From Homoserinimonas sedimenticola (GTDB lineage: Bacteria > Actinomycetota > Actinomycetes > Actinomycetales > Microbacteriaceae), in NCBI RefSeq assembly GCF_026094475.1, contig NZ_JAPELL010000001.1:839171-903170 (forward strand): a DNA stretch of 64,000 bases, given 5' to 3'. The first letter of the stretch is position 1; every line of letters starts with the position of its first letter. The notes under the pieces are model-generated. The model worked only from the letters and a program-made list of their open reading frames with translations, searched no databases and had not been told where the DNA came from. A program made the position numbers and the translations under genes. Shown piece after piece: positions 17,973 to 26,362 of the stretch.

Positions 17973-18084
17973 CGAAAGTCTCTCCCGCACCCAAAGGATG
18001 CCGTCGCACCCGGGACAGCATCAGCGGTGTCCGTATTGACGAGCGCGACGTGGGGCGAACCGCCCCTAGGGATACTCCCCTTCG
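17973..18084 (-). promoter_or_regulatory. yybP-ykoY (manganese) riboswitch
   Basis: On the minus strand the leader starts CGAAGGGGAGTA and ends GAGAGACTTTCG, the two conserved blocks of the yybP-ykoY class. The closing stem pairs CGAAGG (18084-18079) with CTTTCG (17978-17973). Between them lie GTCAATACGG and CCGGG-containing helices, as in the two-arm aptamer. Its place directly before terC is the classic context. It probably turns on terC when Mn2+ is high, here most likely at translation initiation because the aptamer ends so close to the start codon. I have not computed a covariance score. Confidence 0.85.
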
Positions 18085-18120
18085 CTGCAGTAATCGTACT
18101 TTATGGATCGGCGCGCGCCG

Positions 18121-19362
18121 TCAGCGCCGGAGGCGGCGCTCCAGGCCGAAGCTCAGTGCGGCGATTGCGACCCCGGCGAGACCGAGCAGGAGGCCAGCCC
18201 AGGCGGGTGAAAGATATCCGAGACCTGCCGCTATTGTCGCGCCACCCACCGCAGCCCCCACGCTGTTGCCGATATTGAGCGCGGAGTGGTTGAGAGCGGC
18301 GGCCAGCGAGGTGGCGTTGCCCGCGACATCCATGAGTCTCGTCTGCACGGCAGGCGAGATGGCGGCTGCCGCGAGCCCGACAAGCGCGGAGAAGGCGGCC
18401 GCTCCGACGATCGACTGCGCCGTGAGGGCAAAGCCGAGGAGAGCGGCGATGAGCACGGCGAATCCCGCGAAGAGCGTGAGGCGCACGTCGAGGTCCGTGA
18501 GCCATCCCCCGAGCACGTTGCCCACTGTCATGCCGACACCGATGCCCGCGAGCACCCATGGCACCAACAACTCCGACCGGCCGGCGACCTCGGTCACGAC
18601 GGGAGCGATGTAGGAGTAGATCGCGAAGAAACCCCCGAAACCGATCGCAGCAAGCGCGATCGTGAGCCAGAGCTGCGGCCTGCGGAAGGCACTCACCTGG
18701 CCACGGAAGGAGGCAGCGGCGTCGCCCGGCTGCATCGGCACGGTCGCGAGCACGGCGACGAAGGTGGCCGCGAAGATCACGGCAACCCCGAGGTAGGCGA
18801 CGCGCCATCCGGCCACCTGACCCAACCAGGTAATCGCCGGTACGCCGACAACGTTCGCAATGGTGAGCCCGCTCAACACGAGGGCGACGCCCTTGCCCCG
18901 ATTGCCCGGGCCCATGATGTCGGCCGCGACGATCGACGCGATGCCGAAGTACGCGCCATGCGGCAGGCCTGCCGCGAATCGGGCCGCGAGCACGAGCCCG
19001 AAGCTTGGGAGGAGCGCGGAGGCGATCGTGCCGAGGGTGAACGCCGCAAGCAGCCACAGCAGCAGCTTCTTGCGTGGCAGGTGCGCCGTGCTGGCTGCGA
19101 TCGTCGGGGCGCCGACCACGACGCCGAGCGCGTAGGCGCTGATGAGCCATCCCGCCTGCCCGATGCCCTCCTCCGGGGAGGCCGCGTAGAGCTCCGGCAG
19201 CAGGTCGGCCGCCAGGTTCGGCAGCAGTCCCATCGCGACGAACTCCGTCGCACCGATGCCGAAGCCGCCGAGGGCGAGGGAGAGCAGCGCGAGCCGCTTG
19301 CGGGCGGGAGAGAGATGCGTCACGGGACACCGTTCACGGTCGAAGGAGTACACGCTCTCCAT
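18121..19362 (-). CDS. MFS transporter (AraJ/DHA1-like efflux permease)
   Basis: A 413-aa protein with twelve hydrophobic segments. FGIGATEFVAMGLLPNLA in the first helix region is typical of the AraJ/YdhP drug or sugar efflux group (DHA1). The A-motif region is around TAHLPRKKLLLW. The ATG at 19362 is used; no clear ribosome site is seen, and a GTG thirteen codons in (VTHLSPARK) is possible. The gene is alone, and its substrate cannot be told from the sequence. A parallel open frame at 18101-19330 is a shadow. Confidence 0.88.
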   Translation of the reverse strand: MESVYSFDRERCPVTHLSPARKRLALLSLALGGFGIGATEFVAMGLLPNLAADLLPELYAASPEEGIGQAGWLISAYALGVVVGAPTIAASTAHLPRKKLLLWLLAAFTLGTIASALLPSFGLVLAARFAAGLPHGAYFGIASIVAADIMGPGNRGKGVALVLSGLTIANVVGVPAITWLGQVAGWRVAYLGVAVIFAATFVAVLATVPMQPGDAAASFRGQVSAFRRPQLWLTIALAAIGFGGFFAIYSYIAPVVTEVAGRSELLVPWVLAGIGVGMTVGNVLGGWLTDLDVRLTLFAGFAVLIAALLGFALTAQSIVGAAAFSALVGLAAAAISPAVQTRLMDVAGNATSLAAALNHSALNIGNSVGAAVGGATIAAGLGYLSPAWAGLLLGLAGVAIAALSFGLERRLRR

Positions 19363-19447
19363 CGAGTCGCGGGGCGCGGTCGGCCCACGACAATGCTACG
19401 CACGCGGACGCACGAGCATTCCCCCGAGCGCCTCTAGAATCGTTCTC

Positions 19448-20143
19448 ATGAGCGAAGCCCCGTCCTTCCGTCCGCAGAGTGCCTGGGTTTCGGGAGTCGG
19501 CTACCTCATCTTCTTCAGCCGTTGGCTGCAGGCCCCCCTCTACCTGGGCCTCATCGTGGCTCAGCTCGTCTACGTCGTCGTCTTCATGATCGAGCTGTGG
19601 CACCTCGCCGAGAACGTCATGCACGACTGGATGCACATCGATGAGGCCGTCATCATGCTCGGCGTGCTCGGCCTCATCGACGTCGTCATGATCGCGAACC
19701 TTCTCATCATGGTCATCATCGGCGGCTACGAGACCTTCGTCTCCCGTATCAAGCTCGACGGGCATCCGGACCAGCCCGAGTGGCTCTCGCACGTCAACGC
19801 CAACGTGCTCAAGGTGAAGCTCGCGATGGCGATCATCGGCATCTCGTCGATCCACCTGCTCAAGACCTTCATCGAGGTGGGCGATCTCGGAAACGAGACT
19901 GAGAACGTGACCGGGAACGAATACACCGAGGCTGGCGTGCTGTGGCAGGTCGTCATCCACATGGTCTTCATCGTGTCGGCCGTCGCCCTCGCCTGGATCG
20001 ACCGAATCTCGCACTCCCACTTCAAGCCCTCGGCGCAGAACGGTCACGGCACGCCGGCAGCGGTGGGACCCACCATGCCCGAGGCGCGTGAGGCGCAGGC
20101 CGCCCATTACGAGCGCCTCGCACGCGAGCTCCGACAAGGTTGA
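19448..20143 (+). CDS. UPF0114 (YqhA) family membrane protein
   Basis: The 231-aa protein starts MSEAPSFRPQSAWV and has four hydrophobic segments. The family signatures are IFFSRWLQAPLYLGL, the long loop HDWMHIDEAVIMLGVLGLIDVVMIANLL, and SRIKLDGHPDQPEWL. The start is the ATG at 19448; the open frame extends further up, but only through non-coding-looking sequence. UPF0114 proteins are small inner-membrane proteins of unknown function. It is transcribed away from the MFS gene, with about 85 bases between them. Confidence 0.88.
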   Translation: MSEAPSFRPQSAWVSGVGYLIFFSRWLQAPLYLGLIVAQLVYVVVFMIELWHLAENVMHDWMHIDEAVIMLGVLGLIDVVMIANLLIMVIIGGYETFVSRIKLDGHPDQPEWLSHVNANVLKVKLAMAIIGISSIHLLKTFIEVGDLGNETENVTGNEYTEAGVLWQVVIHMVFIVSAVALAWIDRISHSHFKPSAQNGHGTPAAVGPTMPEAREAQAAHYERLARELRQG

Positions 20144-20202
20144 ACACCCAGTAACGGATGTCAGGGACAGCGGATGTCACGGGCAGCGCGTAGTCTCACC
20201 GG

Positions 20203-20628
20203 GTGATGCCGTCCGCCGAAATGCCCGGCCCCTGTGCCCTCTGCGGTGAGGGCTCGGGCACCCGCGTCGGCGGCGACTGGACCTGCTCCCGCTGCGGCTG
20301 GCGCTATGGCGATGTGCCCGACCCCGACCTGCCCCTCCCCCGCATCGATGTCGTCTACTACCTTCGCTTCGAGCGGCGCGTGAAGATCGGCACAAGCGCA
20401 CACCCGCGCAAGAGACTCGCGGCGATTCGCCACGACGAGTTGCTCGCCGTCGAGCCCGGTGGCCGCGCGCTCGAGCAGCAGCGCCACCGTGAGTTCGCTG
20501 CGCTTCGCGAGGGCGGCGAATGGTTCACCCTCACGGGCGAGCTCGCCGAGCACGTCTCCGCGCTGCGGCGGGAGGGCGAGCCGTGGACGCTCTACGCGCG
20601 ATGGCTCAGCGCAGCACTTCGCGCCTGA
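20203..20628 (+). CDS. GIY-YIG nuclease-like protein with zinc ribbon
   Basis: A 141-aa protein. Residues about 11-35 form a zinc ribbon (CALCG ... CSRCGW, CxxC twice). A GIY-YIG-like core follows with VVYYLRFERRVKIGTS and PRKRLAAIR, then an E in GEWF that could be catalytic. It resembles the T5orf172/Mug113 branch, which usually occurs in phage or larger nucleases, but here stands alone. GTG 20203 and ATG 20206 are both possible starts. A perfect hairpin terminator follows directly. Its DNA target and biological role are unknown. Confidence 0.72.
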   Translation: MMPSAEMPGPCALCGEGSGTRVGGDWTCSRCGWRYGDVPDPDLPLPRIDVVYYLRFERRVKIGTSAHPRKRLAAIRHDELLAVEPGGRALEQQRHREFAALREGGEWFTLTGELAEHVSALRREGEPWTLYARWLSAALRA

Positions 20629-20638
20629 TTCCGGACAC

Positions 20639-20675
20639 GAAGAAGCCCCCGATCCTGAGGATCGGGGGCTTCTTC
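20639..20675. terminator. Bidirectional Rho-independent terminator
   Basis: A perfect 17-bp stem (gaagaagcccccgatcc with its exact complement) closes a 3-base loop. Flanking A and T tracts let it work in both directions. It separates the plus-strand GIY-YIG gene from the minus-strand tRNA-Glu. Confidence 0.88.
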
Positions 20676-20679
20676 TCTG

Positions 20680-20755
20680 TGGTGACCCCAGCGGGATTCG
20701 AACCCGCGTTACCGCCGTGAGAGGGCGGCGTACTAGGCCGCTATACGATGGGGCC
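20680..20755 (-). tRNA. tRNA-Glu (CTC)
   Basis: A complete cloverleaf on the minus strand, 76 nt including an encoded CCA. The acceptor GGCCCCA pairs with TGGGGTC. The anticodon loop CTCTCAC sits on a CCGCC/GGCGG stem, giving anticodon CTC. The T-loop GGTTCGAATCC is standard. It reads into the perfect hairpin at 20639-20675. Confidence 0.95.
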
Positions 20756-20843
20756 GGCCGTGTCGACCCGGGCTGTCCTGCCCGGGCAACTCAAAGAGTA
20801 TGGCATATCGCGGGGCCGTCTCCAAACTGATGCGGGCTCGCAT

Positions 20844-21761
20844 TCACAGGAGCGGCGCGAGCACTCTGAGCGCCCCCGGCACAACCTCGACGGTGACGGG
20901 TAATTCACCGAGCCGTTCCCCGTCGGCGTAGGCGACCGCAGCATCCGCATCAAGGCGAACGCTGCGCGCCCGCACGATCGAAACGGACGGATGCGTCACA
21001 TGCCCGCCCGTGTAGACGCTCGGAAACAAGCGGAGGAACTGGAGCTTCGTCAGCGGAGCCACGAGGAAGAGATCGAGTTCGCCGTCGTCGAGGCGAGCCT
21101 CGGGGGTGATCGTCATGCCGCCGCCGAACGACGTGCTGTTGGCGACCGCTGCGAGCATGGCTCGTCGCTCCAACGGCACCCCATCGATCTCGACGCGGTA
21201 GGCGACCGGACGAAAACGCAGGAGCTCCCACACGATCGCGAGCGTGTAGCGGCGCGGCCCGCGTGGCCAACGAAGGCGATTGGCGCGCTCGTTGACAACC
21301 GCGTCGAAGCCCGCGGAGAGCACACCCACAAACCACCGCGAGGTGCCGTCCGCCAGGGTTGCTCTCCCCGTGTCGATGACGCGGGGTTGGTGCTCGAGGG
21401 TAGCCACGAGCATCCGGGTCGCCGCTTCTGTGTTGCCAACCGGAATGCCCAGATTGCGTGCCGCGTCGTTGCCGGTGCCCGAGGGAACGATGCCGAGAGG
21501 CGTCTGAGTGCCCGCGACAAGATTTACGCCGAGGCTGACCATTCCGTCGCCGCCGACCACGACAAGGGCATCGGCACCGTGCTCGAGTTCGGCTGCGGCG
21601 GCCGCGCGGAGCTCCTCGAAGGAGGCGGCCGTCAGCGCCGACACGTCGTGACCCGCCGCGGAGAGTTCCGCGAGAGCCAAGGGCGCTACATCGCGCCCCC
21701 GGCCGAAGGCAGCATTCGGGTTGATGGCGACGACGATGCGTTTGCCCCGCGACGTCGTCAT
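20844..21761 (-). CDS. Diacylglycerol/lipid kinase family protein (DagK/YegS-like)
   Basis: A 305-aa soluble enzyme with the DAGK catalytic signatures INPNAAFGRG near the start, VVGGDGMVSLGVN (GGDG) and PSGTGNDAARNLG. The C-terminal beta domain ends near AYADGERLGELPVTVEV. Such enzymes phosphorylate diacylglycerol or a related lipid. The start is ATG 21761 with AGGGGA directly upstream; the longer open frame overlaps the divergent MBL gene and is rejected. The gene ends about 90 bases from tRNA-Glu. Confidence 0.9.
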   Translation of the reverse strand: MTTSRGKRIVVAINPNAAFGRGRDVAPLALAELSAAGHDVSALTAASFEELRAAAAAELEHGADALVVVGGDGMVSLGVNLVAGTQTPLGIVPSGTGNDAARNLGIPVGNTEAATRMLVATLEHQPRVIDTGRATLADGTSRWFVGVLSAGFDAVVNERANRLRWPRGPRRYTLAIVWELLRFRPVAYRVEIDGVPLERRAMLAAVANSTSFGGGMTITPEARLDDGELDLFLVAPLTKLQFLRLFPSVYTGGHVTHPSVSIVRARSVRLDADAAVAYADGERLGELPVTVEVVPGALRVLAPLL

Positions 21762-21821
21762 TCCCCTGACAATAGCGGTGCAGCCCTCCCCAGCTCGGGC
21801 ACGACACCATAGGCTCGAGGC

Positions 21822-22457
21822 ATGCGGATCATCAAGCGCGAACACGCCTGCCTCATTGTGGAAGACAACGGAGAACAGCTGGTGATCGACCCCGGCTCCT
21901 TCACGGCACCCCTCGAGGGAATCGACTCGCTCGCGGGGGTCGTGCTGACGCACGAGCATCCGGATCACTGGACGAAGGAGCACCTCGAGAGCCTGCGCTC
22001 GATCAACCCCAACGCTCCCATCTTCGGCCCGGCCGGCGTCGCTGCGGCGATCAAGGGTTTCGACATCACGGTCGTCGCCGACGGAGACGAGGTGACACCG
22101 GGAAGCTTCTCACTCTCATTCCACGGTAAGGAACACATCGTGATCCACCGCTCGATCCCCGTGATCGACAATGTGGGCGTCTTCATCAACGACACCCTCT
22201 ACTACGGCGGCGATTCCTACACCGTGCCACCCAAGCCCGTCACGGTGCTCGCAGCCCCCGCCGGTGGCCCCTGGCTGAAGATCGGCGAGGCGATGGACTT
22301 CGTGGCGGAGGTCGCCCCCAAGCACGCCTTCCCCACTCACCAGGCACCCCTCTCCCCCATCGGCCAGAACATGGCCAACCAGCGGTTGCAGGCAATGACG
22401 GAACAGGGCGGGGGCACCTATCACGCACTCGAGCCGGGCGACACGCTCGAGGTATGA
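21822..22457 (+). CDS. MBL-fold metallo-hydrolase
   Basis: A 211-aa protein of the UlaG-like metallo-beta-lactamase fold. LTHEHPDHW (about 42-50) is the HxHxDH metal motif. GGDSY near 127 and PTHQAPLSP supply the later metal ligands. The protein is compact and has no signal peptide. It is divergent from the lipid kinase, with about 60 bases between. The substrate is not predictable; members range from lactonases to RNases, and this short form is usually labelled Zn-dependent hydrolase. Confidence 0.85.
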   Translation: MRIIKREHACLIVEDNGEQLVIDPGSFTAPLEGIDSLAGVVLTHEHPDHWTKEHLESLRSINPNAPIFGPAGVAAAIKGFDITVVADGDEVTPGSFSLSFHGKEHIVIHRSIPVIDNVGVFINDTLYYGGDSYTVPPKPVTVLAAPAGGPWLKIGEAMDFVAEVAPKHAFPTHQAPLSPIGQNMANQRLQAMTEQGGGTYHALEPGDTLEV

Positions 22458-22504
22458 CCCTCGAGCGCGTCGCCCGGCTCGTGGTGGGCGGCGCTTAGGC
22501 TGCG

Positions 22505-22732
22505 CTAGGCGCTGACGGGAACGCGAGCGTTCGCGGTCGTGTGGCCCGACTCAGAGGCGAGGGCCTGGCAGATCTGCCACGCCCCGTCATAGGAGCCGTC
22601 CGGAAGGCTCTCGAGCCAGCGGGCGAGGCGGCGGTCGACAAAATCGGTGCGCGCGAGACGAAGAATGTCGTCACGTGTCGCCGGAAATTCGATGGCCGAG
22701 AGGACCCCGGTGAGGGAGTGAATCGAGTTCAT
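22505..22732 (-). CDS. DUF2795-type small protein
   Basis: A 75-aa soluble protein. The stretch LSAIEFPATRDDILRLAR followed by RRLARWLESLPDGSYDG fits the DUF2795 pattern (F-P-A-T-.-D, then W-L-E-.-L-P). The ATG at 22732 (MNSIHSL) has GAGAAAGG about six bases upstream, so the longer frame to 22789 is probably untranslated leader. The function of the family is unknown. It is downstream of, and on the same strand as, the transglycosylase-like gene. Confidence 0.65.
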   Translation of the reverse strand: MNSIHSLTGVLSAIEFPATRDDILRLARTDFVDRRLARWLESLPDGSYDGAWQICQALASESGHTTANARVPVSA

Positions 22733-22858
22733 CAGTTTGCCTTTCTCGACGGACGGGCCGAGGATGCCCGTACTTCGGAAGTTAGACACGATCAGTCGAT
22801 CCGTGAACCCCTCAGGCAGAGAAATCTGCAGGAAACCTGAATGCGCGACGCGGCGTGA

Positions 22859-23687
22859 TCAGTACCAGCCGACCGACTGCGACTTCGCCCACGCACCGCA
22901 GGGCGTGCCGTAGGCGCGCTTGATGTAGTCAAGCCCCCAGCTGATCTGCGTGGCCGGATTGGTCTGCCAGTCGGCGCCATGCGAGGCCATCTTGGAGCCC
23001 GGCAGCGCCTGCGGGATGCCCGTGGCCCCGCTCGAGGCGTTCAGGGCGTCCCAGCGCCAGTTTGACTCCTTGTTCCAGAGATTGACGAGGCACGACGCCT
23101 GGTCGGCGCCCCAACCGTACTGGGAGGCCATGAGGTCGCGGGCGTAGGCCTGTGCGCCCGCCGGGCTGCGCAGGGCGGCGATGCGCTCCTCGGCAGCGCG
23201 TGCAGCCTCGGCGGCGATGCGATCCGCCTCCGCGACGGCGGCTTGAACGGCGGGGATGCTCGCCTCAACCTCGCTGACGAGGGCGGCGACCGCGGTCGGC
23301 TCGAGCGACTCGTGGTCGCCGAGGGCCGTCACGGATGCGGCGAGAGCCGAAGCATCCGCCTTGCCCGCGGCGGATTCGATGACGGGATGCGCCGACTGGA
23401 TCGTGATCTCGGCGGTGAAAGAGGCGCGGGCCTTGGAGGCCCCCTCCACGGCGGTCTCCCGCTGCTCGCGGATGCGCTCGGCCGTCTCCTTGGCGAAGGC
23501 GGCGCGCTCGACCCCGGCGGCGGAGACCTGGAGTGTGACTCCCGTGCCGACAAGGCCACCGAGGGCGATGATCGCCCCCGCGATCAGGGTGGAGGGGCGC
23601 TTGAGGATGGGGCGCTGGAAAATCGGGCGTGCAGAGGTGTTGCGTGAAACGGGAATGAGCGTGACTTTCGACAGGGGGAACGCGCAT
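22859..23687 (-). CDS. Secreted lytic transglycosylase-like / aggregation-promoting-factor-like protein, start region shifted
   Basis: The C-terminal domain (about 22862-23150) has ASQYGWG, ASCLVNLWNKESNW, ASSGATGIPQALPG, NPATQISWGLDYI and a final CGAW...GWY. It is the lysozyme-like domain of actinobacterial resuscitation or aggregation-promoting proteins. An Ala-rich coiled coil precedes it. The frame continues above its first GTG (23449) into a convincing signal peptide (PSTLIAGAIIALGGLVGTG, about 23535-23590), yet no ATG, GTG or TTG occurs up to the stop at 23717-23719. An ATG at 23687 is one frame off. Removing one C from the run at 23674-23678 joins it to this frame and gives a 275-aa preprotein. 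Either the run is a sequencing error, or the gene uses a non-standard start or is broken. Confidence 0.7.
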
Positions 23688-23845
23688 GGGGCGTTCGCAG
23701 TTCGGGTTGGCGCCCCTCAGATGGGCGCATGCGGACAATCCAGCGTGTGAAATGAAGCTGGGCGTTACGTCGGAAGGACGCCCTTGCGGAGGGCTTTCCC
23801 CGGAGTTTTTGACGACTTGCTCAGCTTGAGGGTCCTTGAGAGGCG

Positions 23846-25162
23846 TTACGAGGCTGGGGTGCCTGCACCGCGCCCCTCGGCTACGGGCGCATCAACGGCG
23901 GCGAGAGAGCGCCGCGCCGACGGGATCGAGAAGATTCCGATGAGGGTGGCAACCAGGAGCGTCCCGGCGAAGATGATGACGGTGCGCTCCGACCACACGT
24001 CGGCGAGCGGACCGAAGATGATCATCGAGATGGGCATGGCGGTTGCCATGACGATGCCGACGAAGCCGAAGACGCGACCCTGCATCTCTGGTTCGACCCG
24101 CTCCTGCAGGATCGTCATGGTGGGGGCGTTCATCAGACTGTAGGTGGCGGCGACGAGGGCACCGAGGACGCAGAGCACCAGGAGATTTGGTGAGAGACCG
24201 AGGGTCGCGGTGAGCACGGCGGAGGCAAGCAGCGCGAACACGACGAAGCGGATGCGACGGCGGATCTTCGGGCCAATCACCGTCACGAGGGCGCCCGCCG
24301 CGAGGAAGCCGACGCCCCAGGCGAGCTCGTTGACGGTGAGCTTCCACACCTCTTCGCCGAATTCGCGGGCGACGAGCAGCGGGGTGAGGTAGCCGGGGGC
24401 GCCCGTGAGAAGCATGACGAGCGCGAAGAGCCCTGTGAGCCATTTCACCGAGGAGTGCGAGCGGATGTATCGCACCCCCGCGACAAGGTCGCCGAAGTAG
24501 GTCTCGGGCCCCTCACCACTACGTACGATCGTCGGCACCCGGATGAAGGCGAGCAGACCGACGCCGATGAGGGCCGTGGCGGCGTCGATGAAGAAAACGG
24601 CGACGATGTCCATGTTGGCGTAAATCACGGCTGCCGCGGCTGGCGCGAGCAGCATCATCCCCGCCTGCACCGACTGGAACATTCCGTTGACGCGCATGAG
24701 CTGGGCCTCGGGCACGATCTGCGGGATCATCGCTGTCACTGCGGGCGTCTGAATGCCGGCAAAGATCGAGCGCACCGCGAGCGCCGTGTAGATGACCCAG
24801 AGCGAGTCAATTCCGCTCAGCATGAGGAAGGCGAGCACGAGCGTCGCAACCGCGATCGCCGTATCCGCCCCCATGATGAGCAGCTTGCGGTTGTGCCGGT
24901 CGGCCCAGACGCCCCCGAAGATCGACACGACCGCCTGAGGCAGCATCCCGAAGACGAGGCTCAACATGAGCACCGTGCCGGACCCGGTCACGATCGTCAG
25001 ATGCCACATGACGGCGTACATGACGAGCATCGACCCGAGCAGGGACACCGTCTGACCGGAGAGGAAGATGGCGACATCGCGCTTCCACCCCGGGCGGTCT
25101 ACGGGGTTGCGGGAGGGGCTGGCGTCCTCGGACTGCGCGGGCTGCTCTGCGCCGGATGACAT
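23846..25162 (-). CDS. MFS transporter (MefA/tetracycline-resistance-like)
   Basis: A 438-aa protein with twelve hydrophobic segments. The first helix has DVAIFLSGQTVSLLGSMLVMYAV, and motif A is GVWADRHNRKLLIMG, both typical of the MFS_3/MefA macrolide-efflux-like branch. The N-terminal 25 residues are polar. ATG 25162 gives MSSGAEQPAQS. It stands alone between the transglycosylase leader and tRNA-Gln. The substrate is unknown, and a true antibiotic-resistance role cannot be claimed from the sequence. Confidence 0.88.
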   Translation of the reverse strand: MSSGAEQPAQSEDASPSRNPVDRPGWKRDVAIFLSGQTVSLLGSMLVMYAVMWHLTIVTGSGTVLMLSLVFGMLPQAVVSIFGGVWADRHNRKLLIMGADTAIAVATLVLAFLMLSGIDSLWVIYTALAVRSIFAGIQTPAVTAMIPQIVPEAQLMRVNGMFQSVQAGMMLLAPAAAAVIYANMDIVAVFFIDAATALIGVGLLAFIRVPTIVRSGEGPETYFGDLVAGVRYIRSHSSVKWLTGLFALVMLLTGAPGYLTPLLVAREFGEEVWKLTVNELAWGVGFLAAGALVTVIGPKIRRRIRFVVFALLASAVLTATLGLSPNLLVLCVLGALVAATYSLMNAPTMTILQERVEPEMQGRVFGFVGIVMATAMPISMIIFGPLADVWSERTVIIFAGTLLVATLIGIFSIPSARRSLAAVDAPVAEGRGAGTPAS

Positions 25163-25217
25163 GGCGTCAATTATCGGACACGAACGGCCGATGCGCGCCT
25201 GTCTGCAGGAGAATATT

Positions 25218-25292
25218 TGGCTGGGGTACCTGGACTCGAACCAAGAACAACTGAACCAGAATCAGCCGTGTTGCCAATTACACCATACCCCA
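25218..25292 (-). tRNA. tRNA-Gln (CTG)
   Basis: A 75-nt cloverleaf including an encoded CCA. The acceptor TGGGGTA pairs with TACCCCA, discriminator G. The anticodon arm GCTGA/TCAGT holds the loop TTCTGGT, anticodon CTG. The T-loop GGTTCGAGTCC is normal. It lies downstream of, and on the same strand as, the gltX/oxidoreductase pair. Confidence 0.94.
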
Positions 25293-25364
25293 ATGGTTCC
25301 GACCGGGGCCGGCACCGAGAGACAAGCTTACCCTACGCGGCGGGGTGGTTCGAACCCGCGCAGG

Positions 25365-26360
25365 CTAGCGGCCGTGAGCCGTCGGGATGCCGATGAGGTC
25401 GCGGTTGATGGTCGCCGCGACGCGCGCGCCAGAGCCCGCCGCGACGATGAGCTGCTGCGGCCCCGGCGAAGTGATGTCCCCCGCCGCATAGATGCCAGCG
25501 TGGCTTGTGCGACCCGCACGGTCGACGAGCAGGAGGCCCCAGGCATCCGAATCCAGACCAAGGGATGCTGCGAACTCGAGCTGGGCGTGCCACCTCGGCC
25601 GCACGAAACCACCCGACACGGGCACGACCTCGCCGTCCTCGAGCCGGACACCCGTCACGCCCTCTCGCCCGCCCTCGACGTCGGCAATCGGCCGCCGCTC
25701 GACGCGGACCCCTCGCTCGACGAGCATCTCCTCCTGACCGGGAGTGATCGCATCCGCCCCGTTCGTGAAGACCGTGAGGTTGTCGCTCCACTGCGCGATG
25801 AGGAGCGCCCGCCACGCGACATCCGAAGTCTCGCCGATGAGGGCGATCGGGCGGTCACTGTATTCGTAGCCATCGCAGGCGACGCAGCTGAAGAGGCCCA
25901 TGCCGTAGAAGGAACGGATGCTCGGCAGAGCCGGCAACTCCTCGCGCAGGCCCGTCGCGAGCAGCACCGTTGCGGTGCGCACCGTGCGATCCGGGGCGCC
26001 GTTGATGCCCGCCGCCGTCACCTCGAAGAGGCCCGTCGACCCGGTCGTGTGGGTCTCGGAACTGAAGACGGGCTCCCCCGGCTCGGCGAGCGCCCTGATC
26101 GAGGTGACACGCGCCAGCTGGTGCTCTGCCTCGGGGTACGAGAGGTACTCCTCGCGGCCGAGTCGACGCAGCTCGTGGGGAGGCGTGTTGTCGCGGGTGA
26201 GGAAGCCATGCGAGATGAGGGTCGCGGAATGCCGCGGACGGTTGCCGTCGAGCACAAGCACGCGGCGGCGCGCACGCACCAGGTTGAGGGCGGCGCTCAG
26301 CCCCGCCGGCCCAGCGCCGATCACGACGACGTCGTAGTCGTCGGGCGTGCGCTCCAGCAC
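25365..26360 (-). CDS. FAD-dependent oxidoreductase, thioredoxin-reductase-like
   Basis: A 331-aa flavoprotein. The N-terminal FAD site is VVVIGAGPAGLSAAL (about 9-23). The redox-type CVACDG motif lies near residue 155, and the C-terminal FAD site is HAGIYAAGDITS. This is the TrxB layout, with a degenerate NADPH site (IALIGETSDVA instead of GGGxxA). GTG 26360 is chosen because AAAGG lies eight bases before it; a GTG at 26366 overlaps the gltX stop and is also possible. Either way it is translationally coupled to gltX. There is no trxA neighbour, so it may act on another thiol or small molecule. Confidence 0.85.
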   Translation of the reverse strand: MLERTPDDYDVVVIGAGPAGLSAALNLVRARRRVLVLDGNRPRHSATLISHGFLTRDNTPPHELRRLGREEYLSYPEAEHQLARVTSIRALAEPGEPVFSSETHTTGSTGLFEVTAAGINGAPDRTVRTATVLLATGLREELPALPSIRSFYGMGLFSCVACDGYEYSDRPIALIGETSDVAWRALLIAQWSDNLTVFTNGADAITPGQEEMLVERGVRVERRPIADVEGGREGVTGVRLEDGEVVPVSGGFVRPRWHAQLEFAASLGLDSDAWGLLLVDRAGRTSHAGIYAAGDITSPGPQQLIVAAGSGARVAATINRDLIGIPTAHGR

Positions 26361-26362
26361 CG

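Noticed and set aside
18101-19330. 409-codon minus-strand ORF in the alternate frame of the MFS gene
   Set aside because: The 18121-19362 frame has twelve clean helices. This one is Arg-rich and has none.
23265-23738. Separate 157-codon minus-strand gene
   Set aside because: It lies in the wrong frame of the coiled coil of the transglycosylase-like gene and is Arg/Gly-rich. Only its ATG at 23687 may matter.
23688-23880. c-di-AMP (ydaO) riboswitch before the transglycosylase-like gene
   Set aside because: Such genes often have it, so I looked. CTCCGGGGAAAG and CCAACCCGAAC are vaguely similar, but the conserved CGACAGCTAAC block and the order do not match.
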